Shown here in pieces: positions 19,056 through 27,987 of a DNA stretch of 64,000 nt (its first letter is position 1; each line of letters begins with the position of its first letter). The notes beneath the pieces were generated by a model. It made no database searches and was not told where the DNA came from. It was given only the letters and a program-made list of their open reading frames with translations. The DNA is taken from assembly GCA_017937125.1 (NCBI GenBank), contig JAGBEH010000001.1, positions 372,001 through 436,000 on the forward strand, given 5' to 3'. Made by a program: the position numbers and the translations under genes. This DNA is from Alistipes sp. (GTDB lineage: Bacteria; Bacteroidota; Bacteroidia; Bacteroidales; Rikenellaceae).

Positions 19056-21272
19056 TCAATTTTCTTCGTGTTGCAGGAAATATTTCTGGGATTTTACCAG
19101 GTTGCGCGAGTGGAGCACCATTGTTTTGGTCTCGTTCAGAATCGTGATATACAATAAACTTGCCTTCGTGGAGGTCTGTTTGTGCTTGAGGCGGCGCAAC
19201 TGCTTGGTCATCGCCTCGGAAATAGTCTCGAACAGCTCTTCGCGCAGGGCTACGATGTATTCCACACGGCTGAAATCGTTGTTGCGCAGGGTGCTGTTTA
19301 CGTGGGCGAAGATATTCTCCACATCGTCGTTTATCTGCATCAGGTCCTCGATCTGCTCTTTGGTCATACCCTCGTGGTTGTTGTCTATATGCTCGAAGCA
19401 GGGGCGCGTGATATGAGCGAGCGACTTGGCTATCTCATTCATATAATCTACCACTTGGGCGTAATAGTATGCGGCATTCACCTCGTTGTCCTTCAGCGTG
19501 TGGAGAATGGGCATTATGCTGTATTTGCGCTCCCGCGAGCGGGCGAAAATCTCGTCCGACTGTTGTACCATTTCGCGCAGCACCTTGCGGTTTTCCTTGA
19601 AAACGGCTATCATCGTACGGTCGTATATTTTTGTCACCTGCCGCATCGTCTCGCAGACCTCCGTTATGCCGAGCGCCACTATGTCGGCCGCATTGCGGGC
19701 CTTTATTTCGTGCGTCTCCTCTTCCCGAGCGGCTTTCTTGTTCTTTTTGAGGTTGCTGCGTACGAGCATCCAACCGCATAGTGCCGATATCCCGATTATC
19801 ACGATATTGCCGCCGTACATCAGCGCCAAACCTACGATGAAAGCTATGAGGAATGCCCCGAATCCCGTCACGAACCATCCCGAAACCACTGTCAGTACGC
19901 CTGAAATACGATATACGGCGCTCTCGCGTCCCCAGGCCTTGTCGGCAAGGGCCGAACCCATCGAGACCATAAAGCATACGTAGGTGGTCGAGAGCGGCAG
20001 CTTGAGCGACGTGGCTATCGATATGAGTATTGCCGAGGTCGTGAGGTTTACGGTCGCTCGGATAAGGTCGTACGATCCTCCGTCGCGTTCGGCTTCGGGC
20101 AGTTTGACGAAGCGGCTGCCGATGAAATCCTTGACGAACTTCGGGGTTATGTTGGCGAATGCCGTGTTGATGTTCATCGCCATACGCACCAGTCCGCGCG
20201 ATGCCGCCGTCGAGCCGAATTCGCCGTCGCTGTCGTCCTGATTGGACAGCGACAGCTCCGTCTTGCTGACCGAGAGGGCGCGTTTGGATGTCCATAACGT
20301 GACTATCATTATTCCGCCCGCAATCAGCAGCAGATATATGTTTGCCGAGACATCGGTCGCCAAAGCCCCCATTTTCATCGCCGTATCGCCGCTCTCGCGG
20401 GCCATCATATACGAATCGTAGCCCGCGACGGGGACGCCCACGAAGTTTACGAGGTCGTTGCCCGCAAAGGCGAGCGCGAGGGCGAAAGTTCCCGCCAGAA
20501 TATTGAGTTTGAGGATGTTTATTTTGAAGAACTGGAGGAAATATAGCAGTGCCGTGCACATCGCCCAGATGATGCACAGCGAAATTGCCGTGTTGTCCGC
20601 TATGAGGTTTATTATCACCGAGTCGGCCAGTACGTTTTTAAGGCCCTTGAACAGTGCGAAATATACGATGGCCGTGAACGATATGCCGCACCACATAGCC
20701 CCGAACCGCCTGAATACCGTGTGGTAGCGGAATGAGAATATTATGCGCGAAACGTACATTACGAGCGACCCGAACGTGAACGACAGTATCACCGAGAGCA
20801 ATATGCCCGCAACTATGGCCAACGCCCGTATGGAATTTATGTATTTGCCTATTTCGGTCAGCGAGACGGCGTCGTTCGATGTAATTACCGCTATCGAAAC
20901 GGCGAGAGCGGCACCCAACAGGCAGAATACGAGGGCGACGGTCGTCGATGTAGGCAGCCCCATAGTGTTATATACGTCCAGCAGGATGATATTTGCGAGC
21001 ATTACCGACAGGTAGAGTATCATAACGTCGCGGAAAGAGAAGTTCGCGGGGTCGAACATTCCGCTGCGGGCCACCTCCATCATCCCGCTCGATGTCGCGG
21101 CGCCGATGACTATGCCGACGGAGGCTACGGCCATTATTATCTTAAGGGATGCAGCTTTGGAAGCGATTGCCGAATTGAGGAAATTGGCCGCATCGTTCAT
21201 AACTCCGATGAACAGCCCCGTGATCGCGAGGACGACCATTACGGCAAGCATAAAGGTGTAAATATAGTCCAT
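19056..21272 (-). CDS. PiT-family inorganic phosphate transporter with C-terminal PhoU-like region
   Basis: Low-affinity phosphate uptake across the inner membrane. 738 residues: two PiT repeats with GVMNDAANFLNSAIASKA near residue 23 and NLTTSAILISIATSLKLPLSTTYVCFMVSMGSALA near 410, separated by further helices. The last ~230 residues are soluble and helical with a DUF47/PhoU-like look. This fused arrangement is common in Bacteroidetes. It has a good promoter and is followed at 4 nt by the NCS2 gene. Confidence 0.92.
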   Translation of the reverse strand: MDYIYTFMLAVMVVLAITGLFIGVMNDAANFLNSAIASKAASLKIIMAVASVGIVIGAATSSGMMEVARSGMFDPANFSFRDVMILYLSVMLANIILLDVYNTMGLPTSTTVALVFCLLGAALAVSIAVITSNDAVSLTEIGKYINSIRALAIVAGILLSVILSFTFGSLVMYVSRIIFSFRYHTVFRRFGAMWCGISFTAIVYFALFKGLKNVLADSVIINLIADNTAISLCIIWAMCTALLYFLQFFKINILKLNILAGTFALALAFAGNDLVNFVGVPVAGYDSYMMARESGDTAMKMGALATDVSANIYLLLIAGGIMIVTLWTSKRALSVSKTELSLSNQDDSDGEFGSTAASRGLVRMAMNINTAFANITPKFVKDFIGSRFVKLPEAERDGGSYDLIRATVNLTTSAILISIATSLKLPLSTTYVCFMVSMGSALADKAWGRESAVYRISGVLTVVSGWFVTGFGAFLIAFIVGLALMYGGNIVIIGISALCGWMLVRSNLKKNKKAAREEETHEIKARNAADIVALGITEVCETMRQVTKIYDRTMIAVFKENRKVLREMVQQSDEIFARSRERKYSIMPILHTLKDNEVNAAYYYAQVVDYMNEIAKSLAHITRPCFEHIDNNHEGMTKEQIEDLMQINDDVENIFAHVNSTLRNNDFSRVEYIVALREELFETISEAMTKQLRRLKHKQTSTKASLLYITILNETKTMVLHSRNLVKSQKYFLQHEEN

Positions 21273-21293
21273 AACAGCTGTAGTAATAGTCTA

Positions 21294-21324
21294 CAAAGTT
21301 ATTATGATGACCAAACAGTTACAA
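21294..21324 (-). promoter_or_regulatory. Promoter for the PiT-NCS2 operon
   Basis: Minus-strand TAACTTTG (21301-21294) with TTG at 21324-21322, spacer 20 nt; about 20-30 nt upstream of the ATG. Confidence 0.75.
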
Positions 21325-21388
21325 TTACGGCTGAAAAAATTAACGTAAAATTAACATTGGAGAACGGACGTAAGCGGGGTGCCGCGAG

Positions 21389-22165
21389 TTATCCGAATGC
21401 TATGTCCAGAACCATCATCAGCACGAATCCTATGGCTACGCCTATGGTCGCTATGTTCGAGTGCCTGCCGCTCTGCGATTCGGGTATCAGTTCTTCGACC
21501 ACGACGTAAATCATTGCGCCTGCGGCGAATGCGAGCAGGTACGGCAGCAGCGGCATTACGAGGTCTATGAGCAGGATGGTTATGATTCCCGCTATGGGTT
21601 CGACTATGCCCGACAGCATACCGTAGAGGAACGCCCGCCCTTTCCGTATGCCTTCGGCTTTCAGCGGCATAGAGATTATCGCCCCTTCGGGGAAGTTCTG
21701 TATGGCGATGCCGAGCGACAGGGTCATCGCCCCTGCGACGGATATTCCCGTATTGCCGCTCATCGCCCCAGCCAGCACTACGCCCACGGCCATTCCTTCG
21801 GGGATGTTGTGGAGGGTGACTGCCAGCATAAGCTTGGTCGAACGTTTTAGTTTGGCGGCGATACCTTCGGGTTCGTCGGAGTTGATGTGGAGGTGGGGGA
21901 TGAGGGTGTCGAGCAGCAGCAGAAATGCGATGCCGCCGAGGAATCCTACGGCTGCGGGCAGCCACGGGAGTGCCGATTGCCGTTCCGAGATCTCTATCGA
22001 CGGCAGCAGCAGCGACCAGACGGATGCCGCTATCATAACGCCCGAGGCGAATCCGAGCAGCAGTTTCTGTATGCGCGGCGAGATCTCCTGCCGCAGGAGA
22101 AAAACGGTCGCGGCGCCGAGTGCGGTGCCTATGAACGGAAGCAGGAGCCCTGTGAACGTATACAT
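21389..22165 (-). CDS. ZIP-family metal transporter
   Basis: Import of zinc or other divalent cations. I start at 22165 (MYTFTGLLLPFIGTALGAA), giving 258 residues. About eight hydrophobic helices are seen. The conserved metal motif in helix 4 is TLHNIPEGMAVGV, and helix 5 carries NFPEGAIISMPL, both ZIP hallmarks. A His-containing loop (PHLHINSDEPEG) precedes helix 4. The gene is divergent from the methyltransferase gene. Confidence 0.93.
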   Translation of the reverse strand: MYTFTGLLLPFIGTALGAATVFLLRQEISPRIQKLLLGFASGVMIAASVWSLLLPSIEISERQSALPWLPAAVGFLGGIAFLLLLDTLIPHLHINSDEPEGIAAKLKRSTKLMLAVTLHNIPEGMAVGVVLAGAMSGNTGISVAGAMTLSLGIAIQNFPEGAIISMPLKAEGIRKGRAFLYGMLSGIVEPIAGIITILLIDLVMPLLPYLLAFAAGAMIYVVVEELIPESQSGRHSNIATIGVAIGFVLMMVLDIAFG

Positions 22166-22191
22166 TGCAATATGATTTTCCGATTGCTTCC

Positions 22192-22199
22192 CAAAGGTA
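22192..22199 (-). promoter_or_regulatory. -7 box for the ZIP transporter
   Basis: Minus-strand TACCTTTG, 27-34 nt before the ATG at 22165; no convincing -33. Confidence 0.55.
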
Positions 22200-22218
22200 T
22201 GAAATAATCGCACGATAT

Positions 22219-22252
22219 TTTGCATCCGTCCGACCTAATTTTCGTATTTTTG
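22219..22252 (+). promoter_or_regulatory. Promoter for the alkylation repair operon
   Basis: TATTTTTG at 22245-22252 with TTTG at 22219-22222 (22-nt spacer, slightly long). Confidence 0.6.
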
Positions 22253-22283
22253 CATAACGGAGATTAAAAATACCATTTTTGTT

Positions 22284-22805
22284 ATGGATATGGAACGGAT
22301 ACATATATATGAAAGCGACGATGCAGGCTCGATTGCGAAACTGGAGTATGCGTTCGTCGATTCCCGTTTCGGCGAGGTGCTGACGGCGTGCGATGACATC
22401 GGCTTGTGCTTTGCGGGTTTCGTTACGGATGGTCGCGGTCGTGCGCTGGACGAATTGCGGACGCGGTTCCCGCATGCCGAACTTGCGGAGAACGCGAATG
22501 CCGCCGCGGACGTGTTCGGAGAAACAGACTCCATCCATATCGCGGGGTCTCGGTTTCGGCGCAACATATGGAAAACGCTGCTGAAGGTCGGGAAGGGCAG
22601 TACCGTTACATATGCGCAGCTGGCCGCAATGGCGGGGGTGCCGCGTGCCGTTCGAGCCGCCGCGTCGGCCGTCGCGAGCAATCCGATAAGCGTAGTCGTG
22701 CCGTGCCACCGTGTTGTGCGCAGCGACGGGACGACGGGACAATATTATTGGGGTGCCGATTTGAAACGGCGTTTGTTGGAGTATGAAAAAAGCGATGGCC
22801 TATGA
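22284..22805 (+). CDS. ogt: Methylated-DNA-protein-cysteine S-methyltransferase
   Basis: Suicidal repair of O6-alkylguanine by transfer of the alkyl group to a cysteine. 173 residues. The helix-turn-helix part (TVTYAQLAAMAGVPRAVRAAASAV, about 108-130, written here in one motif longer than needed for recognition only in part) precedes the active-site PCHR, with acceptor Cys141. The N-terminal ~85 residues are the usual ribonuclease-like domain. Its stop overlaps the start of the next repair gene (ATGA at 22802-22805), showing translational coupling. No Ada-type methylphosphotriester domain is present. Confidence 0.93.
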   Translation: MDMERIHIYESDDAGSIAKLEYAFVDSRFGEVLTACDDIGLCFAGFVTDGRGRALDELRTRFPHAELAENANAAADVFGETDSIHIAGSRFRRNIWKTLLKVGKGSTVTYAQLAAMAGVPRAVRAAASAVASNPISVVVPCHRVVRSDGTTGQYYWGADLKRRLLEYEKSDGL

Positions 22806-23482
22806 AAAAGATAACGGACCGTCTGTTCGAAATGAGGGATACCGCCTATCGCGATTTCCACGCCCGACTGATACCCGACATCGACAAGGAGTGCATCATA
22901 GGCGTGCGCACGCCGCAGTTGAGGGCCTATGCACGCGAGATAGCGGCAAGCGGCGACAGGGATGCCTTTATGGCCGAACTGCCGCACCGATATTACGAGG
23001 AGAACAATCTCCACGCTTGGCTTGCGGGAACGATAAGCCGCGACATCGATGAGGTGCTGGCACGCATCGACGAGTTTCTGCCTTATGTCGATAATTGGGC
23101 TACGTGCGATATGTTCCCGCCGAAAATCTTCGCGAAATATCCCGAACGCGTCGAATGCAAGATTCGCGAGTGGATAGCGAGCGAGCATACCTATACCGTG
23201 CGTTTTGCCATAGTGACGTTGCTCGGGTTCTATCTGGACGACCGTTTCCGCCGTGAACATCTTGATCTCGTCGCGTCGGTGCGTAGAGACGAGTACTATA
23301 TCTATATGGCGGCCGCGTGGTATTTAAGTTTCGCACTGATAAAGCAGTATGAAGCTGCCCTGCCGCTGCTGGAGAGCCGCACGCTCGACCGCCGTGTCCA
23401 AAATATGGCCATACGGAAGGCTGTCGAGAGCTATCGGATAGACGATGTGCGCAAGGCTTATCTCAAGACATTGAAGATGTAG
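22802..23482 (+). CDS. DNA alkylation repair protein, AlkD-like HEAT-repeat glycosylase
   Basis: Likely excises cationic alkylated bases (for example 3- or 7-methylpurines). 226 residues, fully helical, of the AlkD/AlkC superfamily. Motifs include IIGVRTPQLRAYAREI (about 32-47), the EENNLHAWLAG segment near 68 and DNWATCDMF near 98, where the catalytic Asp/Trp region of AlkD-type proteins falls. The start overlaps the methyltransferase stop by 4 nt, so one transcript makes two complementary alkylation-repair enzymes. Confidence 0.9.
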   Translation: MKKITDRLFEMRDTAYRDFHARLIPDIDKECIIGVRTPQLRAYAREIAASGDRDAFMAELPHRYYEENNLHAWLAGTISRDIDEVLARIDEFLPYVDNWATCDMFPPKIFAKYPERVECKIREWIASEHTYTVRFAIVTLLGFYLDDRFRREHLDLVASVRRDEYYIYMAAAWYLSFALIKQYEAALPLLESRTLDRRVQNMAIRKAVESYRIDDVRKAYLKTLKM

Positions 23483-23486
23483 CATT

Positions 23487-23669
23487 ATGTCTGTTTCCGA
23501 CTTCACCTCGCCCGACTGTCTCCGCGGCGACAATCCCGTTCGGCGCCGCTGCTACGCTATGCTCGGGCTCGGGGGAGAGCCGTATGAGGCGATGTTACGT
23601 GTGTGCGGGATGTCGGATGTCGGGATAACGGAACTTGCGGCGGAATGTAGTATGGTAAAGTCCGAATGA
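23487..23669 (+). CDS. Possible 60-residue protein after the repair pair
   Basis: An open frame begins 4 nt after the AlkD-like stop, in the spacing typical of an operon. The product has no signal peptide or membrane segment and no recognised motif. It ends just before the promoter of the next gene. It may be a genuine small protein, a decayed gene or chance; base composition does not decide. Confidence 0.3.
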   Translation: MSVSDFTSPDCLRGDNPVRRRCYAMLGLGGEPYEAMLRVCGMSDVGITELAAECSMVKSE

Positions 23670-23675
23670 AATGTT

Positions 23676-23683
23676 TATCTTTG
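23676..23683 (+). promoter_or_regulatory. -7 box for the HAD hydrolase
   Basis: TATCTTTG, a perfect match, 22 nt before the ATG at 23706; no clear -33. Confidence 0.65.
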
Positions 23684-23705
23684 TCAATCCAAAATCCATT
23701 CGAAT

Positions 23706-24518
23706 ATGAGTTATAAGATTCTTGCTCTCGATCTCGACGGTACGCTGACCGATTCTGCCAAGAGTATTTTGCCGCGTACGCGTGCGGCCGTTATCGAAGC
23801 GCAGCGGCGCGGCGTAAGGGTGCTGCTCGTGTCGGGACGTCCGGCCAACGGTATTTACCGCCTGGCCGAAGAGTTGGAATTGGAGAAATACGGCGGATAC
23901 ATAATGGCGTTCAACGGCGTGCAGGTAATAGAGTGCTCTACGGGGCGTACGGTAGCGCAAAGTTATGTCGAACCCGAGCTGTTCCGCTATATATGCAGGT
24001 GTGCCAAGGAGCGCGGCCTTCAAATATGCACCTATCGCAACGATCTGATATATACCGAGATGCCTGAGGATAAATACCTGATCGAGGAGAAAACCGTGAA
24101 CCGTATGACGCTGCATAAGGTGGACGACCTCGTTGCGGCTGTCGATTTCCCCGTGCCGAAATGTCTCGTTACGGGCGATCCTTCGGTGCTGGCTCCGCTC
24201 GAAACGGAGATGCGTGCCGCCATAGGCGACCGTATGGGTGTATTCCGTTCCGAGCCGTATTTCCTCGAGTTCGTGCCCGACGGCCTGAACAAGGCCAAAG
24301 CCCTTGAGATGATGCTCGGAAGGCTCGGCGTCGGGCGCGAGGAGCTTATGGCCTGCGGCGACGGTTTCAACGATATTCAGATGATAGAATACGCCGGTTT
24401 GGGCGTGGCTATGGGCAATGCCTGCGAGCCGGTGCGCGCCGTCGCCGATTACGTCACGAAGAGCAACGACGAGGACGGTGTGGCCTTTGTCGTGGAAAAA
24501 TTTTTATTGAACCGGTAA
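23706..24518 (+). CDS. Cof-type HAD-IIB phosphatase
   Basis: A sugar- or cofactor-phosphate phosphatase of the haloacid dehalogenase superfamily. 270 residues, usual length. Motif I LALDLDGTLTDS (6-17) holds the two catalytic Asp. Motif II is the VLLVSGR segment near 40, and motif IV is ACGDGFNDIQMIEYAG near 217. The C2 cap lies between motifs. The substrate is not predictable. It has its own promoter and stands between the repair operon and the nitroreductase. Confidence 0.92.
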   Translation: MSYKILALDLDGTLTDSAKSILPRTRAAVIEAQRRGVRVLLVSGRPANGIYRLAEELELEKYGGYIMAFNGVQVIECSTGRTVAQSYVEPELFRYICRCAKERGLQICTYRNDLIYTEMPEDKYLIEEKTVNRMTLHKVDDLVAAVDFPVPKCLVTGDPSVLAPLETEMRAAIGDRMGVFRSEPYFLEFVPDGLNKAKALEMMLGRLGVGREELMACGDGFNDIQMIEYAGLGVAMGNACEPVRAVADYVTKSNDEDGVAFVVEKFLLNR

Positions 24519-24604
24519 ACCGACCTTTTCTACAAGCCGAGTGCAGAGCCGAGTTCGCTCGGGCTATGCCGAGGCGGGAAAAGGTGCAAAACGAATTGAA
24601 CCTT

Positions 24605-25114
24605 ATGAATTTTCTCGAACTCGTCTCTTTGCGCCGCTCCGTGCGCAGTTATCTCTCGCGTCCCGTCGAGCGCGAAAAACTCGACTACATACTCGAATGT
24701 GCACGGCTTGCACCGTCGGCCTGCAATCGCCAGCCGTGGCGGTTCTATGTCGTCTGTAGCGAAGAGCGGAAGGCGGCATTGCGCAGATGTTATCCCCGCG
24801 AATGGTTCGCCGAAGCGCCCGTCTGCATAGTCGTGTGCGCGAACCTCGACGAGTCGTGGAAACGCGGTTGCGACGGCCGCGACCACGCCGATATAGATGC
24901 CGCCATAGCGACGGAGCACATATGCCTTGCGGCTGCGGAGCTCGGGCTCGGCACCTGCTGGATATGCAATTTCGACGTGGCTGAGTGTGTCTCCGCACTC
25001 GGATTGCCCGAAGCAGTACGCCCCGTGGCGATTACTCCGCTCGGCTATCCGGCGGAAGCGGCAGGTGCTCCGCGCAGCCGTAAAACTGCGGACGAGATAA
25101 TCGAACGTATCTGA
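24605..25114 (+). CDS. Nitroreductase-family flavoprotein
   Basis: FMN-dependent NAD(P)H oxidoreductase family. I choose the ATG at 24605 (MNFLELVSLRRSVRSYL), the standard family start, giving 169 residues; the longer frame adds 13 residues. FMN-binding features are RRSVRSY (10-16) and the APSACNRQPWRFYVV segment (about 37-51). The helix near DAAIATEHICLAAAELGLGTCWI is typical of the family. Physiological substrate unknown. Confidence 0.9.
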   Translation: MNFLELVSLRRSVRSYLSRPVEREKLDYILECARLAPSACNRQPWRFYVVCSEERKAALRRCYPREWFAEAPVCIVVCANLDESWKRGCDGRDHADIDAAIATEHICLAAAELGLGTCWICNFDVAECVSALGLPEAVRPVAITPLGYPAEAAGAPRSRKTADEIIERI

Positions 25115-25161
25115 CGCAGTGCTTCGGTATCCGTCTGCGAATGTATTTCGGAGAGAATCCT

Positions 25162-25169
25162 TAACTTTG
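25162..25169 (+). promoter_or_regulatory. -7 box for the GH78 gene, deciding its start
   Basis: TAACTTTG ends 1 nt before an in-frame ATG at 25171. With transcription starting several nt downstream, that ATG would not be in the mRNA; the start is more likely at 25183 or 25189. Confidence 0.6.
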
Positions 25170-25188
25170 TATGAAGAACCAGATGACC

Positions 25189-27870
25189 ATGAAAAAAACG
25201 ATTTTGTCTTCGATCCTTTCCCTGTTCATTGCGACCGCAGTGGCGCAGGTATCCGTTACCGGACTCAGGACCGACGGGCTGACCGATCCGGTCGGCCTTT
25301 CTCCGACTGCTCCGACATTGAGCTGGGTGGTAGAAAGCGACAGACGCAATACCGTACAGACGGCGTATGAAATACGTGTGACGTCGGGCGGTGCCACCGT
25401 GTGGAAAACGGGGAAGATGTTGTCCGACGCTTCGACGGGTGTCGTTTACGGCGGTCCGATATGCTCCGATACGCGTTACGAATGGCGTGTGCGCGTGTGG
25501 GATAATTACGGACGTGTCTCCGAGTGGGCGTCGGCACGTTGGCAGACGGGCATCGGCAACGACGAATGGTCGGCCGAGTGGATAACGACCGACGGTAACG
25601 GGCATCGTCCCGTATATTTCCGCCGTACGTTCGATATCGACAAAAAGATAGTGTCGGCGACTGCTTATGTCACGGCGCACGGATGGTACGAAGCGTATAT
25701 CAACGGGCACCGTGTGGGCGATTGGCTTTTGACTCCGGGCTGGACGTCGTACGGCAAACGCTTGCAGTATCAGGCATACGACGTCACTTCCCTGTTGGCG
25801 AAAGGGCGGAACGCGATAGGTGCGATAGTAGCTGACGGTTGGTATAAGAGCGGTCTGGGTTGGAAAAATGCCGAGAATAATGTTTACGGCGATCGCAACG
25901 CTCTGCTTATGCAGGTCGCGGTGGTATTCTCTGACGGCAGCCGCGCACTCCTCGCCACCGACGGTACGTGGAAAGTCTCCGACGGCGAGATACGTTATGC
26001 CACGCTTTATCACGGCCAGACCACGGACCGCAATTCGGCGCGGGACGGTTGGAATACGGCATCGTTCGACGACGGCGACTGGCAGCGTGTCGAAACCGCC
26101 GACTACGGATACGGCAATATCATATCTACCGTCAATGAACCCGTCGTACGGCACGAAGTCGTGAAACCCGTGAAATACATAGTTACCCCCGACGGCGACA
26201 AGGTTCTGGATTTCGGGCAGAATCTCGTCGGGTGGGAGATTGCCTGTCTCGACGGGCGAAAGGGCGATACGGTGCGTATTTACCACGCCGAAGTGCTCGA
26301 TAAGGACGGCAGGTTCTATACCACGAACCTTCGGTCGGCGAAGGCGACGAGCACATACATATTGTCAGGCGAGGGCAAACGCCGTTTCGAGCCGCAGTTT
26401 ACGTTTTACGGATTTCGATATATCAAGGTCGAAGGCATCGACGGCGATCTCGATCCCGACGACTTCGCGGCTCAGGTCGTCGGCTCGGGCATAGAGCGTA
26501 ACGGCTCGTTCTCGTCGTCCGACGAGATTATAAATAAATTGCAAAGCAACATCGAGTGGGGGTTGCGCGGCAATTTCGTCGATGTCCCTACCGACTGCCC
26601 GCAGCGCGACGAGCGTTTGGGCTGGACGGGAGATGCGCAGGTGTTTTTCCGAACGGCGACATTCCTGCGCAATGTGAATACGTTTTTCGCGAAGTGGCTC
26701 GGCGACCTCGCGGCGGACCAGTTCGATAACGGTGCCGTGCCGCGTATAATCCCGTATGTCGAGCAGATGCCGGGGCGCATATCGTCTGCGTGGGGCGACG
26801 CGGCGACCATAATAGTTTGGCAGCACTATATGGCTTACGGCGACAAGTCGATACTCGTAAGGCAGTTCGATAGTATGAAGCGGTGGGTCGATTATATGGT
26901 GTCCCAGAGCCGTAATTGGTTGTGGAATAACGGTAACCACTACGGCGACTGGCTGTTCTGGTCTACACCTAACGATCGCGACGGCAAGTCGGCCGTAACC
27001 AACAGGCACTTCATCGCCCAATGTTTCTTCGCACGTTCGGCCGAGATAGTGGCCGAAACGGCACGGATACTCGGCCGCGACGACGACTTCCGCCGTTACG
27101 ACGAGATACGCGCCAATGCCGCGAAGGCATTGCTCGACGAGTATGTTACACCGAACGGTATGGTGTCGTCCGACACCCAGACGGCCTATACCTTGGCTCT
27201 GCATTTCGATCTGCTGCCCGAAAATCTGCGCGCACAGGCCGCACGCCGCCTCGTGGAAAATATTCGGCGTTATAAATATCACATTACTACGGGCTTCGTA
27301 GGTACTCCCTATATATGCCACGTGCTTTCCCGATACGGTTATGCCGATGTCGCGTATGAATTGTTGTTGCAGAAGACCGTGCCGAGCTGGATATATCCCA
27401 TATCGATGGGGGCGACGACGATCTGGGAGCGCTGGGACAGTATGAAACCCGACGGTTCGATTCCGAATAACGGTATGAATTCTTTCAATCACTACTCTTA
27501 CGGCGCTATCGGCGACTGGCTTTATCGCGAGGCCGTGGGGTTGCAGGAGACCGAAGCGGGATTCAAAAATATTCGTATCAAACCCCATACGGGCGGCGGA
27601 TTTACCCGTATGGCTGCCGAGGAGATGACGCCGTACGGTCGCCTTGCGGCCGAATGGTATGCCGAAAACGATCGCCTTAAGAGCTTGAAGGTCGCGGTTC
27701 CCGTAAATACGAAAGCTGTCGTATATGTTCCCGCAACTTCGCTCGAAGCGGTTACGGAGGGCGGCAAACGGTTGGAGAATGCCGACGATGTGAAGATAAA
27801 GGGCCTCGAGAACGGATATGCCGTAGTGGAGGTCGGGTCGGGCGAATATCTGTTCGAGGTGAAACTTTAG
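25189..27870 (+). CDS. Alpha-L-rhamnosidase, glycoside hydrolase family 78
   Basis: Releases terminal alpha-L-rhamnose from plant or bacterial glycans. 893 residues from the preferred start, with signal peptide MKKTILSSILSLFIATAVAQ. Domain order follows the family: N-terminal beta domain to about 130, a jelly-roll rhamnosidase N domain (HGWYEAYINGHRVGD), a second beta domain, the (alpha/alpha)6 barrel from about 445, and a C-terminal beta domain. The catalytic acid region DCPQRDERLGWTGDAQ is near residue 470, and a second acidic/aromatic site is SMGATTIWERWDS near 750. No SusCD, regulator or other glycosidase is adjacent, so it is an orphan enzyme, probably periplasmic. Confidence 0.95.
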   Translation: MKKTILSSILSLFIATAVAQVSVTGLRTDGLTDPVGLSPTAPTLSWVVESDRRNTVQTAYEIRVTSGGATVWKTGKMLSDASTGVVYGGPICSDTRYEWRVRVWDNYGRVSEWASARWQTGIGNDEWSAEWITTDGNGHRPVYFRRTFDIDKKIVSATAYVTAHGWYEAYINGHRVGDWLLTPGWTSYGKRLQYQAYDVTSLLAKGRNAIGAIVADGWYKSGLGWKNAENNVYGDRNALLMQVAVVFSDGSRALLATDGTWKVSDGEIRYATLYHGQTTDRNSARDGWNTASFDDGDWQRVETADYGYGNIISTVNEPVVRHEVVKPVKYIVTPDGDKVLDFGQNLVGWEIACLDGRKGDTVRIYHAEVLDKDGRFYTTNLRSAKATSTYILSGEGKRRFEPQFTFYGFRYIKVEGIDGDLDPDDFAAQVVGSGIERNGSFSSSDEIINKLQSNIEWGLRGNFVDVPTDCPQRDERLGWTGDAQVFFRTATFLRNVNTFFAKWLGDLAADQFDNGAVPRIIPYVEQMPGRISSAWGDAATIIVWQHYMAYGDKSILVRQFDSMKRWVDYMVSQSRNWLWNNGNHYGDWLFWSTPNDRDGKSAVTNRHFIAQCFFARSAEIVAETARILGRDDDFRRYDEIRANAAKALLDEYVTPNGMVSSDTQTAYTLALHFDLLPENLRAQAARRLVENIRRYKYHITTGFVGTPYICHVLSRYGYADVAYELLLQKTVPSWIYPISMGATTIWERWDSMKPDGSIPNNGMNSFNHYSYGAIGDWLYREAVGLQETEAGFKNIRIKPHTGGGFTRMAAEEMTPYGRLAAEWYAENDRLKSLKVAVPVNTKAVVYVPATSLEAVTEGGKRLENADDVKIKGLENGYAVVEVGSGEYLFEVKL

Positions 27871-27915
27871 GTGTGCCGTTTGTCGGGAATGTAATGCGGT
27901 AGGTTCCCGAAATCC

Positions 27916-27953
27916 GAATCGCCCCGTCGGAAATATCTCCGACGGGGCGATTC
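27916..27953. terminator. Terminator between GH78 and the pseudouridine synthase
   Basis: 16-bp perfect inverted repeat (27916-27931 with 27938-27953) between convergent genes; likely works for both. Confidence 0.75.
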
Positions 27954-27987
27954 CGTAATGTTCGGTGCTCGGCGGATATTCCCGTGT

